Position numbers and translations under genes: made by a program
The notes under the pieces: model-generated
Database searches by the model: none
Told to the model about the DNA's origin: nothing
Seen by the model: only the letters and a program-made list of their open reading frames with translations
Assembly: GCA_934292725.1 (NCBI GenBank)
Contig: CAKQXY010000002.1
Span: 62,001-126,000 of the forward strand
Direction of reading: 5' to 3'
From: an uncultured Lachnospiraceae bacterium
Lineage (GTDB): Bacteria > Bacillota > Clostridia > Lachnospirales > Lachnospiraceae
Length of the DNA: 64,000 nucleotides
In this document: piece after piece, positions 35,599 to 43,082 of the stretch
Numbering within the stretch: the stretch's first letter is position 1
Layout of the letters: each line of letters starts with the position of its first letter

Positions 35599-35672
35599 TC
35601 AAAAAGAATGGACTTGAACCATTGCCCTTTAGTTTATAAGGACAATGTTCACCCCTACTGAGCTACTTTTCG
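35599..35672 (-). tRNA. Degenerate phage tRNA, anticodon UAU if functional (Ile)
   Basis: 74 nt with tRNA spacing: acceptor CGAAAAG/CTTTTTG (one G-U), TA, D-arm GCTC..GAAC (one mismatch), loop CTTATAA, 5-nt variable region, T-arm AATGGTTCAAGTCCATT, discriminator A. The anticodon stem TTGTC/ACTAA has two mismatches, and the region can instead form a 10-bp hairpin CATTGTCCTT/AAGGGCAATG. It is either decayed or altered. Located just upstream of terS. Confidence 0.55.
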
Positions 35673-35692
35673 AGATAAAACCGTCAGCTTCA

Positions 35693-36127
35693 TCAAGACA
35701 CTATATTTTCTTTAATTCTTGGATCGTAGGACTTTACTACTCTGGTTCTTTTGCTAAGATATTTACATTGACTGCTAGTTAAAACTATTTCATCTTTATT
35801 TTTCTTCAGCAAAACATGATATGGATTTTCATTTTCAATTGGAGCGGACTCTATATATACATTTTTCTCTTTGCAACTTTCTTTATCAAGCCCTGCTATC
35901 GCAACCAAGCGATATGCACCATTTCGTTCCTCATCAGATCTGTTCACATTATATAATTCGTGAAGACGCTGTTCATCTGCGATTATGTCATCTACAAATC
36001 TTTCTGCGCCCTCATCCATAGAAACGCCTTTACTGTCTTTGTAAATAGCAGACGAAATACTTCCATCTTCTTTTAAATATAACGGTATATTTCTGACTCT
36101 CCGAAATAAATCATCACTTTTTTCCAT
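35693..36127 (-). CDS. Unknown protein, third gene of an independently promoted cassette
   Basis: 144 aa. ATG 36127 has GGAGG 6 nt upstream and overlaps the previous gene by 14 nt. It contains RRVRNIPLYLKEDGSISSAIYKDSKGVSMDEG near the start and a C-terminal LLKKNKDEIVLTSSQCKYLSKRTRVV. The SSAxYKDSKGxSxD pattern recurs in small conserved proteins of unknown role. No membrane segment. AT-rich relative to the neighbouring head genes. Confidence 0.75.
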   Translation of the reverse strand: MEKSDDLFRRVRNIPLYLKEDGSISSAIYKDSKGVSMDEGAERFVDDIIADEQRLHELYNVNRSDEERNGAYRLVAIAGLDKESCKEKNVYIESAPIENENPYHVLLKKNKDEIVLTSSQCKYLSKRTRVVKSYDPRIKENIVS

Positions 36128-36695
36128 GAAAATCCTCCACTGTCTTTTGAATTCTCGCATTTTCCTCTTCTTTGATCACAAATTCTGTTTCCTGCTCATT
36201 TGCATCTATCGAAAAGATTTTTGTATGATTTTCATAAATATTTATTTCGAGATATTGCCCATCTTCTTTTTCATATTCTAGCTGAATACTTTTCTCTGCT
36301 GTTGGAAAAATTTCTGGTTGTTCTTTTAAAATTTGCAGAACTTTTCTGACTTTTTCTATTAAGTTAGTTGAAAATTTGTCTGCTCCATTCTCATTCCAGT
36401 TAACATCTAATTTTTCAATCGAGTCTAATTTTTCCAGATTTTTTTGTAAAGCCTCTGTATCAGGCGATACTACATTCATTGTTATTGCCTCAATTTTTTC
36501 ACTTGATTCATTTGAATTATATCCATCGACAGAAAGCTTTATACAATCATTTTTCCCAAATTGCTGTTCTTTATTGTATTCTACAATCAATTTGGGAGAT
36601 GTAGATGAAAAACTGCAATATGTAGTTATATGACTAGACATCGTAACGCCTGTCATCATAAATCCTATAACCTTGCATTTTGTTGCTGCTTCCAT
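36114..36695 (-). CDS. Unknown protein, second gene of the cassette
   Basis: 193 aa. A conserved-looking core reads NWNENGADKFSTNLIEKVRK...QPEIFPTAEKSIQLEYEKEDG, followed by QYLEINIYENHTKIFSID. I have the impression that this WNxxGA/PEIFPT/IQLEYE arrangement occurs in a widespread, unnamed family often paired with the gene that follows here. Soluble. Starts one base into the stop of the upstream gene (ATAATG). Confidence 0.75.
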   Translation of the reverse strand: MEAATKCKVIGFMMTGVTMSSHITTYCSFSSTSPKLIVEYNKEQQFGKNDCIKLSVDGYNSNESSEKIEAITMNVVSPDTEALQKNLEKLDSIEKLDVNWNENGADKFSTNLIEKVRKVLQILKEQPEIFPTAEKSIQLEYEKEDGQYLEINIYENHTKIFSIDANEQETEFVIKEEENARIQKTVEDFHGKK

Positions 36696-37084
36696 TATTT
36701 CACATCCTTCACAACTGGTATTGGATAGCTGCCAAGCAATTTATTATTTAATTTTACTTCTGTGCAATATACACCTGTACTCTCTAAGGCAACATTTCTG
36801 AATTCAACATTTATCTGTAAGAGATCTTCATCATTTGCCCTTTTATTAATAATCGCTTCTCCAGTATCTACAATAACTTCTCCGTCTGGTTTTTTAAAAC
36901 TCAAGCTAACTTTATTATTCTGTGTCAAATTCATATCATAAATAACACATACTATTGAAAAAGTAAAATATGTAGGCATATACTTTGTCCGAATGACCTG
37001 AATTGGGTTGACTATTTCAGGCTGATTCGATTTTTCATGTTCCTTTGTTTCTCCACAATAAATAAATGATGTTATCAACGCCAT
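36695..37084 (-). CDS. Unknown protein, first gene of the cassette
   Basis: 129 aa, beta-rich. Opens MALITSFIYCGETKE and has IVCVIYDMNLTQNNKVSLSFKKPDGEVI, the pattern of DUF6941-like proteins of unknown role. ATG 37084 follows AAAGGAGGG. It is directly driven by the consensus promoter at 37115-37143, so the three genes form their own unit between the hicAB terminator and terS. Confidence 0.75.
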   Translation of the reverse strand: MALITSFIYCGETKEHEKSNQPEIVNPIQVIRTKYMPTYFTFSIVCVIYDMNLTQNNKVSLSFKKPDGEVIVDTGEAIINKRANDEDLLQINVEFRNVALESTGVYCTEVKLNNKLLGSYPIPVVKDVK

Positions 37085-37114
37085 AACTTTCCCTCCTTTG
37101 CTTGATTTTATACA

Positions 37115-37143
37115 AGTATAATAAATTATCGGAAAGTTTTCAA
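37115..37143 (-). promoter_or_regulatory. Consensus promoter of the three-gene cassette
   Basis: On the minus strand TTGAAA (37138-37143), 17 bp, TATACT (37115-37120). Transcription would begin about 25 bp before the ribosome site of the 36695-37084 gene. Confidence 0.8.
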
Positions 37144-37173
37144 GTATTATAGCGCAAATAATTATAGAATTTG

Positions 37174-37200
37174 AAAAAGCCGCCAGCTTTCGCCGACGGC
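37174..37200 (-). terminator. Strong terminator after hicB
   Basis: Minus strand GCCGTCGGC-GAAA-GCTGGCGGC (9-bp stem with G-U pairs, GNRA loop) followed by TTTTT. It separates the hicAB transcript from the three-gene cassette promoter. Confidence 0.88.
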
Positions 37201-37298
37201 CATATTAGGGAATTCAAACTTGAATACACTGCTTCCATTTTTGATTATATCACACTTTTTTATGCATTTTATGCAAAATTAAAAGTTTACGATATTTT

Positions 37299-37715
37299 TT
37301 ACCCTACATTCAACTTTGCCATCAATGCCTCCTGCAAAACTTTAGATACGTTAAGCTTTGCTTCCTCTGCCTCTTGATTTAACCAGTTTGGCAATGTCAC
37401 ATTTCTTCGTACCATTCGATTATCATTTTTTCTACGATAGATAAGAAAATCTACATCAACAAGTGTTACAATGCCTTTTCCTTCATCTGCAAACGTCCCC
37501 TTATCTGGATGAACACTTGATAGATCAGATGCCTCTGGAAGTTTTTCACCAGCATCTTCCATTGAAATTCCCTTAAGTCCAATTGCATCTCTGGCCATCA
37601 TTATGGCATCCACATAGTCCTTTCCCTGCGTTAAAATTTCCATATCTGGCACCTCGATCAGTACTGTTCCATCGTCAGTTTGTGTTAGTATTGTTGGATA
37701 TACTTTTTTGCTCAA
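37299..37715 (-). CDS. hicB: HicB-type antitoxin (locus 1)
   Basis: 138 aa. The N-terminal partial RNase H-like fold (YPTILTQTDDGTVLIEVPDMEILTQGKDYVDAIMMARDAIG) and C-terminal ribbon-helix-helix/HTH (NVTLPNWLNQEAEEAKLNVSKVLQEALM) match HicB. I choose TTG 37715, which has AAAGGAGGTG 7 nt upstream; the earlier ATG at 37739 has none. It neutralises HicA and probably represses the promoter at 37980-38008. 68 bp after hicA. Confidence 0.88.
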   Translation of the reverse strand: MSKKVYPTILTQTDDGTVLIEVPDMEILTQGKDYVDAIMMARDAIGLKGISMEDAGEKLPEASDLSSVHPDKGTFADEGKGIVTLVDVDFLIYRRKNDNRMVRRNVTLPNWLNQEAEEAKLNVSKVLQEALMAKLNVG

Positions 37716-37783
37716 TTTCTTCACCTCCTTTGATAACATATTTCAGATTCTATATGAAAAATATCTGGAGAAGGGGGGACCCC

Positions 37784-37957
37784 TTATAGTAGTCCCCTTC
37801 TCTTCAATACTGCCTTTGCCAATCTCTCATTGATTTCCCCATGTCTCGGAACTGTTTCTCTTTCATTTCCGCGAACATATACATCATGATTTGATCCATG
37901 ACGTTCAAAGTGAAATCCGCCATCTGTCAGCTTTTTTACAAAGTCCTTATTTTTCAT
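37784..37957 (-). CDS. hicA: HicA-type mRNA interferase toxin (locus 1)
   Basis: 57 aa. MKNKDFVKKLTDGGFHFERHGSNHDVY carries the dsRBD-like fold with the active His in RHGSNHDVY; then VPRHGEINERLAKAVLKRRGL. HicA cleaves mRNA. ATG 37957 follows AGGAGG. First gene of its operon, toxin before antitoxin as usual for hicAB. Confidence 0.92.
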   Translation of the reverse strand: MKNKDFVKKLTDGGFHFERHGSNHDVYVRGNERETVPRHGEINERLAKAVLKRRGLL

Positions 37958-37979
37958 ATATCCTCCTTTCTATGCTTAT

Positions 37980-38008
37980 ATTATACACATTTTATACACA
38001 CTTGTCAA
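37980..38008 (-). promoter_or_regulatory. Perfect sigma-70-type promoter and operator of hicAB locus 1
   Basis: Minus strand TTGACA (38003-38008), 17 bp, TATAAT (37980-37985). The spacer and flanks contain repeated TGTGTATAA and an inverted ATACACAC/GTGTGTAT pair spanning the -35, a likely HicB operator. It overlaps the 3' end of the upstream regulator gene. Confidence 0.88.
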
Positions 38009-38430
38009 GAACTTTCGTGTGTATTTATTACACATTTTAAGTGTTCATCAATTTTTCTACTCACTCCACTTTGTGCCATATGCATCTTTCGTGCAACTTT
38101 CTCTTGATTCATTCCTTCTAAGAAGTACATTTGGAAGATTCGTCTTGTCTGGCTATTTCTGATTGCAAATACCCACTCCTCTATGCTGTCCTGTTCTGTC
38201 TCTAGCTTTGCAATCTGGCGTGTATATCTCGTTCGCCGTTTTTCTCCCAGTTCAAAATCGCGGCCAACAATGGCCTCTGCTCTTGGGTATCCTTTTCTGT
38301 AATCAAAGATTACATCGTTGCGTACCAAATTGTCACCATCTTCAAGATGTTCTAGCTTGTATCTTAGTTCTTTGATCTCCTCTTTGTTACTTCGGTACGC
38401 TTCCAGCCGCTCTCTCGTCATTTCTTCCAT
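38005..38430 (-). CDS. Phage late-gene regulator, RinA/sigma-like (DUF1492-type)
   Basis: 141 aa. An N-terminal coiled coil (NKEEIKELRYKLEHLED) and a C-terminal sigma region 4-like HTH (IRNSQTRRIFQMYFLEGMNQEKVARKMHMAQSGVSRKIDEHL). Such proteins lie just upstream of terminase and switch on late transcription. ATG 38430 follows GGAGG by 8 nt; GTG 38439 is an alternative. Confidence 0.82.
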   Translation of the reverse strand: MEEMTRERLEAYRSNKEEIKELRYKLEHLEDGDNLVRNDVIFDYRKGYPRAEAIVGRDFELGEKRRTRYTRQIAKLETEQDSIEEWVFAIRNSQTRRIFQMYFLEGMNQEKVARKMHMAQSGVSRKIDEHLKCVINTHESS

Positions 38431-38476
38431 CGGCACCACCTCCTTCCAAGTTTTATTTCGAGTGTAGACTCGAAGC

Positions 38477-38674
38477 TTATGTATGCTTCGTGAATCGATC
38501 CATAATGTGATCCACTACCTCGTCTGGCATTCGCTTTGGAGGTTGTGCATTGTATAGCTCAATCATTGCCTGCACCTCTTCCGGACTTAGCCCGCTCTCT
38601 TCATAAGCCTTGAGTTTCCATAGTGCTTTACAGAGGATTGCACTTATCTCTCCGGTGATTTTCTCTCCTGCCAT
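38477..38674 (-). CDS. Small phage protein of unknown function
   Basis: 65 aa. LKAYEESGLSPEEVQAMIELYNA is a pattern I have seen in small early-region phage proteins. No clear ribosome site before ATG 38674, so the start is uncertain. Helical, soluble. Confidence 0.6.
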   Translation of the reverse strand: MAGEKITGEISAILCKALWKLKAYEESGLSPEEVQAMIELYNAQPPKRMPDEVVDHIMDRFTKHT

Positions 38675-38726
38675 TATGGAAAACCAGTTCAGATCTTTTA
38701 GTCACCAATTGCCTCTGTTATCGCTT

Positions 38727-38975
38727 TCAGTTAATCTTTCCACGTTTTTCCTCCTCTCGCTCTTCTTTTTTCTTGATCCATTTCCACATCAGCCATGCAA
38801 AATACGGAGCCAGGAACCATCCTGCAAACACTTCTGCCAAGAACAAGGACATTGATCTATCATCCCATTCTCCTTTCCATTTTGGAAGAACTTCTCCAAA
38901 CGCATTCTGCGTAGACATTATTATGTAGATCGCAATGGATGCGATCTCGGATAGTAGCATTATCAGTAAGATCAT
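38727..38975 (-). CDS. Small membrane protein
   Basis: 82 aa with hydrophobic helices at about residues 2-20 and 45-65 and a very basic/acidic C-terminus (KKKEEREEEKRGK). ATG 38975 overlaps the upstream stop as ATGA. Function unknown. Confidence 0.65.
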   Translation of the reverse strand: MILLIMLLSEIASIAIYIIMSTQNAFGEVLPKWKGEWDDRSMSLFLAEVFAGWFLAPYFAWLMWKWIKKKEEREEEKRGKIN

Positions 38976-39751
38976 CCCTTGCATTCCTCCCTCTGCTTTT
39001 TGTGTGCTCGGGTATAAAATGAAGTGTAATCCATTGCACATTCTCTTGCTGCCTCTGTGATTGTGATCTCTCCAGATCTCCACTTCTCATAAACCTTTTG
39101 GAAGTCATCTGGCGATGTTCGATGTTTTCTAATGAATTTGAACTTTTCTCGGACTTCTCCTCGTTTTACCAACTCTCGCTTTGCAGCTTCTTGGAAACTT
39201 GTTTGGGGCATTCCACACGCACGCGCCGCCTCTGCGTTTGAAAGCTCTCCATTTTTCCAGCCTGTGTAAGCTTTCTCGAATCCTTCCGGCAGTGGCTTTC
39301 TCTGAGGTCCTCTTTTAACTTTTGCCTTAGCCTCTGCCTGCCTAGCAATCTTTCTTCCTGCTTCGTCATTCCAGTGCATCCAGTTCTTGTACATGGGCCT
39401 GCTGATGTACTTTGTGCTGGAGATACCGCGATTCATGTCGTGCGCTCTTTCCCCTGCTAAGACTGCGGCCTCTTCTTTTGTAGAAAATACTGAGCGGCCA
39501 TAATCACTTACTTTCCAGTAAAATTCACTGTTGGCATTATCTCCTACCTCACGTCTTTCTGAGACTGACATACAGCCTTGATCTGCATTCTCCCAGTGAT
39601 ATGGAGCCTTTACCACAGACTCTACCACTTCTATTCCGTAATTTCTGAATCCTTCAAGACCTTTTGCTTTCAGTGTTGCACTGCTTACCACATACTCACA
39701 CACATGCCAGACATGATCCCCTATCTTTGGCACCCATTTTTGTTCACTCAT
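38972..39751 (-). CDS. Phage protein with two Hin-type helix-turn-helix repeats
   Basis: 259 aa. The first half (about 1-135) is of unknown fold. The second half has two copies of a resolvase-like HTH: FEKAYTGWKNGELSNAEAARACGM and FQKVYEKWRSGEITITEAARECAM, each about 40 residues. It likely binds DNA. ATG 39751 follows GGAGGAG and overlaps the previous stop. Confidence 0.7.
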   Translation of the reverse strand: MSEQKWVPKIGDHVWHVCEYVVSSATLKAKGLEGFRNYGIEVVESVVKAPYHWENADQGCMSVSERREVGDNANSEFYWKVSDYGRSVFSTKEEAAVLAGERAHDMNRGISSTKYISRPMYKNWMHWNDEAGRKIARQAEAKAKVKRGPQRKPLPEGFEKAYTGWKNGELSNAEAARACGMPQTSFQEAAKRELVKRGEVREKFKFIRKHRTSPDDFQKVYEKWRSGEITITEAARECAMDYTSFYTRAHKKQREECKG

Positions 39752-39969
39752 TTGTTTCTCCTCCACCATCTATTCTTGCTCTTAGATCTTTGCTTGATAC
39801 TCTTTAAGAATCCGGCATATGTACAATAAATCCCTTCGCGCTTGACCTCTTCTAGTCGCTGGTTAGTGTACTCAGCTGTCTCATGGATCAGTTGCTGGAT
39901 CTTGTCTTCCTCGTTTGGATTATATCCATGCGTCTTCTGATATAGTTTCTTTTGCTGTCGATTGGTCAT
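39748..39969 (-). CDS. Small phage protein, unknown
   Basis: 73 aa, basic C-terminus (KQRSKSKNRWWRRNK). Overlaps both neighbours by 4 nt in the ATGA fashion, so it is part of a coupled early operon. No motif recognised. Confidence 0.6.
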   Translation of the reverse strand: MTNRQQKKLYQKTHGYNPNEEDKIQQLIHETAEYTNQRLEEVKREGIYCTYAGFLKSIKQRSKSKNRWWRRNK

Positions 39970-40133
39970 TCTTGTTCCTTTCTTCTTTTCGCTTCCTCTG
40001 CATCATACTGCGCCTTGCTTTTATAAAATTTGCATTTCTCTGTTTTGCAGTACAATCTTTTCATCACATCACAATAGCCTTGTGAACGTAGCTCACTATG
40101 TTCAACGAATCCGAAACAATCTTTCTTTACCAT
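39966..40133 (-). CDS. Small Cys-containing phage protein (55 aa)
   Basis: Begins MVKKDCFGFVEHSELRS and has YCDVMKRLYCKTEKCKFYKSK, with four or five Cys that could bind zinc. ATG 40133 follows GGAGGTTGAC. ATGA overlap with the next gene. Confidence 0.65.
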   Translation of the reverse strand: MVKKDCFGFVEHSELRSQGYCDVMKRLYCKTEKCKFYKSKAQYDAEEAKRRKEQE

Positions 40134-40143
40134 GTCAACCTCC

Positions 40144-40497
40144 TTAAATCAAAAATATTGTTATTTTGTGAATCTTCGTTGCCTCTGCCACCTGCTGCCA
40201 CAGATCTGCATTGGCGACTGGTTTTCCGTTTGCTCTTTTCCAATCTGCCTTTTCCCAGGCTGATAAATACTGGAAACCTGTTTTGATATAGCCGCTGCCC
40301 TTGATCGTGATCTCTGATGGCTTAATCATATGCTTTAGACCTTCTAAAACTGCTAGAAGTTCCAAGCGCTGCCGTGAATTCTTTGAATCACCAATCCCTT
40401 TTACCTCTAGCAGACGTTCTTTCCCTTTAACCACGCAACGGAGGGTGGCCATATAGGCCTTGCCCTCTAGTCTTGTGCTGATCTGCACCGGTATCAT
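40144..40497 (-). CDS. RNase H-like protein with an altered active site
   Basis: 117 aa. Gene layout matches phage/ribonuclease HI folds: SRQRLELLAVLEGLKHM (Glu site), then ITIKGSGYIKTGF, then WKRANGKPVANADLWQQV. In active RNases H the middle stretch is xDSxY; here it reads KGSGY, losing the Asp. It may be inactive or binding-only. Confidence 0.7.
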   Translation of the reverse strand: MIPVQISTRLEGKAYMATLRCVVKGKERLLEVKGIGDSKNSRQRLELLAVLEGLKHMIKPSEITIKGSGYIKTGFQYLSAWEKADWKRANGKPVANADLWQQVAEATKIHKITIFLI

Positions 40498-40802
40498 ATT
40501 GTATCCTCACTGAGATAATTGCGGCCGAACACCTTTCTAAAGTACTCTCTTGTTCCCCAGTGAGCTTCGAAAGCCCTCTGCGCATCCTCATGGAGAATCT
40601 TTCGGTTTTCTGTGCCATTCATGCTATCATGCACTGCATTCGGTCCTGTTCGATGGCAGGAGAGACACAGATACACTTTCAAGCCATACTTTTCAGAAAG
40701 CCGGCGATTCGGTCCCCCAAAGCAATGGTGTTCTTCTGTCTGGCCGAGTGCTCCGCACAGATAGCATTCGCCTTTTTGCGTCATCATCCTAGTCTTCGCC
40801 AT
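40494..40802 (-). CDS. HNH-like zinc-binding phage protein
   Basis: 102 aa. CYLCG near residue 13, EEHHCFGGPNRR, then LCLSCHR...NAVH. The two CxxC pairs with HH resemble a small HNH nuclease or a zinc-finger recombination protein in early operons of Firmicutes phages. ATGA overlap with the RNase H-like gene. Confidence 0.75.
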   Translation of the reverse strand: MAKTRMMTQKGECYLCGALGQTEEHHCFGGPNRRLSEKYGLKVYLCLSCHRTGPNAVHDSMNGTENRKILHEDAQRAFEAHWGTREYFRKVFGRNYLSEDTI

Positions 40803-41362
40803 GGTAATTCCTCTTTCTCTAAGTTTTTCAGTGCGCTACTCCACTCTTGAAGTGGAATTGTTTTCTCCACGGCTAATGTCATGTAGTTCGACATCCAGTA
40901 GACCAGTCGCCCATCTGTCTGAATCACTTCTGGCAAATCATCACCCACCTTGTAATTTAACTTAGGATCATGGGTGGCTTCCACAATGAAATTATCACAC
41001 AGGTACAATTTCGATCTATCAAATACCGCCTGTAAAACCTTGTTCTCCTCAATCGTAAACAAGGTTTCATGCAAAACTTCTAGCTCTTCTTCAGGTCGAA
41101 GTTTTTCAATCAGATTGGGCACCTCTGCATCCTGCACGATTTGATCTTTCTCAATTCTTACTCCCGTTCCTTCCTTCGGAAATTCATCAACAATCTCAAT
41201 GATCATTCCTTTATCACGCGCCGTGAGGATCATCGGGTCAATTTCCGCTGCCCAATGTGTTCCAGATATCTTTAAACAACCATCCAGCATCCACACATGC
41301 AGGCATTTTTCTTTTGCAGCTTCTTTCATGAGCTTTTTCAAAGCACTTGTTTTGATTAACAT
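40784..41362 (-). CDS. Unknown early phage protein
   Basis: 192 aa, mixed alpha/beta; TSALKKLMKEAAKEK near the start and MSNYMTLAVEKTIPLQEWSSALKNLEKEELPWRRLG at the end. Overlaps the next gene by 19 nt; lies 12 bp after ssb. Possibly a replication accessory protein by context only. Confidence 0.65.
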   Translation of the reverse strand: MLIKTSALKKLMKEAAKEKCLHVWMLDGCLKISGTHWAAEIDPMILTARDKGMIIEIVDEFPKEGTGVRIEKDQIVQDAEVPNLIEKLRPEEELEVLHETLFTIEENKVLQAVFDRSKLYLCDNFIVEATHDPKLNYKVGDDLPEVIQTDGRLVYWMSNYMTLAVEKTIPLQEWSSALKNLEKEELPWRRLG

Positions 41363-41374
41363 ATGTATACCTCC

Positions 41375-41839
41375 TTAGTTAAACGGCAGTCCGTCGTCTT
41401 CTACACCATCTGGGATGTTCATAAATCCAGAAGCGTATGTACCCTGATTATCTAGCTGAGGTGCTGCGGACTGGGATACAGCCGGTTTGTTTCCGGCATT
41501 CGCACTCGCTGCCTTGTTCTCTGCGAACTCCTGCTCCTCGACAACCACATCAGTGGTATAGACCTTCTGACCGTCTCTGTTGGTGTAGCTGCCTGTCTGA
41601 AGACGACCTGTGACAACGATCTTAGTTCCCTGATGAAAATACTTCTCTGCGAACTCGCCTGAGCGATCAAATGCTACACACTGAATAAAGTCAGCTGTCT
41701 GCTCTCCTGCACCTGCATTCCCGCGTCCTCTGCGATCTACTGCTAAGGTATATCTTGCGATTGCCATCTGGCGCTCGCCCTGTGTGTAGCGGACTTCCGG
41801 ATTTCTGGTAAGTCTGCCCATTAAAATTACTTTATTCAT
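41375..41839 (-). CDS. ssb: Single-stranded DNA-binding protein
   Basis: 154 aa. OB-fold with MNKVILMGRLTRNPEVRYTQ, DFIQCVAFDRSGEFAEKYFHQGTKIVVTGRLQTGSYT, a Gln/Ala-rich linker and the acidic tip DDGLPFN that recruits partners. Ribosome site GGAGGCATCA. Supports phage replication or recombination. Confidence 0.95.
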   Translation of the reverse strand: MNKVILMGRLTRNPEVRYTQGERQMAIARYTLAVDRRGRGNAGAGEQTADFIQCVAFDRSGEFAEKYFHQGTKIVVTGRLQTGSYTNRDGQKVYTTDVVVEEQEFAENKAASANAGNKPAVSQSAAPQLDNQGTYASGFMNIPDGVEDDGLPFN

Positions 41840-43082
41840 TGATGCCTCCTAGTGTCATCTGCCCCGGAATCTCTTTATCCTCTTGAGCCTTTCGGATCAC
41901 GTTTGCAATTGTTTTTGCCTGGATCATATGGCCATCCCATGCATCCCAGCGTCCTTCCTCTGCTGCTTTGAGTGCTTTTTCATAGCAAGTTCTTAAATCG
42001 TTCAACCACTCTTGCGCTGGCGCAATTTCCTCTGGTTCGTTTGTTCCACTCTCTAATTTTGGTTCGAGTGCCAACTGCTCTGAAATGCCTGATTCTTCTA
42101 GCGTTTCAGAAGATTTCATACCACTTTTTTCTGATGGCTGAATTTTGGAATGTTCCTCTGCCTTTTCGGTTTTCGGTTTTTCCGGCTGTCGTTCGCGTTT
42201 TTCCTGCTTTTGGCTTACTTTCTCCAGTCTCTGCTCCATTTTTTCTGGTTTCGCTTTTGATTTCACTACCTCCACTCTTTTTGCTTTTTCTGGTTCTTTT
42301 CTTGGAAATGGCTGACCATACAAAGCTTCCCATGCTTTTTCTGGAAGCATCGAGATTGGGCATAACGCTCTAAGTTCTAAAGCGAATTTTTCCCAAGTAT
42401 ATGTTAGGGTTTCATCTGTTCTTAGGTTTACAAGAGTGATCGGATCTTGTCCATCAAAAGAAAGCATCAACTTTCCTTTCCCTGGTACGCGGACAATCTT
42501 TACTCCTTGTCCAGTCGGAGCAAACACTTCAAGAAGTCCATCCGATTCTGGTTGATTCACTTGTATATGTGCAACTGGATACCGCTCTGGTATTTCTTGA
42601 AAATACAAGAACAGTACTTCCTGTAAGATAGTTCTTTCCTCTGGCAGAGGTTGCTCTAAGGCCACCTCGATATCTGTAATTTTTTCTTCTTCTGCTATTT
42701 CTGCTTTGATTTCTCTAATTTCTTCTCGCGTTGTTCCAGAAGGAATTGCTGCTATCACTTCATCAGACATTGTAAGCATCTCTGCCAGCTTGGTCATTCC
42801 GATTCCTCGGTGCTTTTCAACCAGATTCTCGGAATAACCTCCTTCTGAGAATCGATCATTGATAGCCATGTATCTCGATACTAAATCTCTTGATAAGCCA
42901 TATCTCGTTTTTGCATACTCATTTACATCCTTATATCCAGATCGTGCGAGAATATTTGTATCCCTCGCCACTTTTAGAAGATACCCAATTCTGACGAAGC
43001 TCTGCGCCGTCTGGTGAATCTCTCTGTCCATTCGGTCTTGGAAAATTTCAAAATTTCCCGAAAAATCCTTGTTTAAATTCAT
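41832..43082 (-). CDS. Early DNA-metabolism protein with DNA-binding-like N-terminus
   Basis: 416 aa. The N-terminal about 90 residues (FVRIGYLLKVARDTNILARSGYKDVNEYAKTRYGLSRDLVSRYM) are a helical region resembling plasmid/phage partition-type DNA-binding modules. Residues about 270-340 are a highly charged low-complexity linker (Lys/Glu). The C-terminal helix bundle precedes QMTLGGINE. Starts by ATGA overlap with the PcfJ-like gene. Confidence 0.65.
   Translation of the reverse strand: MNLNKDFSGNFEIFQDRMDREIHQTAQSFVRIGYLLKVARDTNILARSGYKDVNEYAKTRYGLSRDLVSRYMAINDRFSEGGYSENLVEKHRGIGMTKLAEMLTMSDEVIAAIPSGTTREEIREIKAEIAEEEKITDIEVALEQPLPEERTILQEVLFLYFQEIPERYPVAHIQVNQPESDGLLEVFAPTGQGVKIVRVPGKGKLMLSFDGQDPITLVNLRTDETLTYTWEKFALELRALCPISMLPEKAWEALYGQPFPRKEPEKAKRVEVVKSKAKPEKMEQRLEKVSQKQEKRERQPEKPKTEKAEEHSKIQPSEKSGMKSSETLEESGISEQLALEPKLESGTNEPEEIAPAQEWLNDLRTCYEKALKAAEEGRWDAWDGHMIQAKTIANVIRKAQEDKEIPGQMTLGGINE

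Noticed and set aside
38680..38726. Tiny ORF between the 65-aa and 82-aa genes
   Set aside because: Only about a dozen codons, no supporting context.
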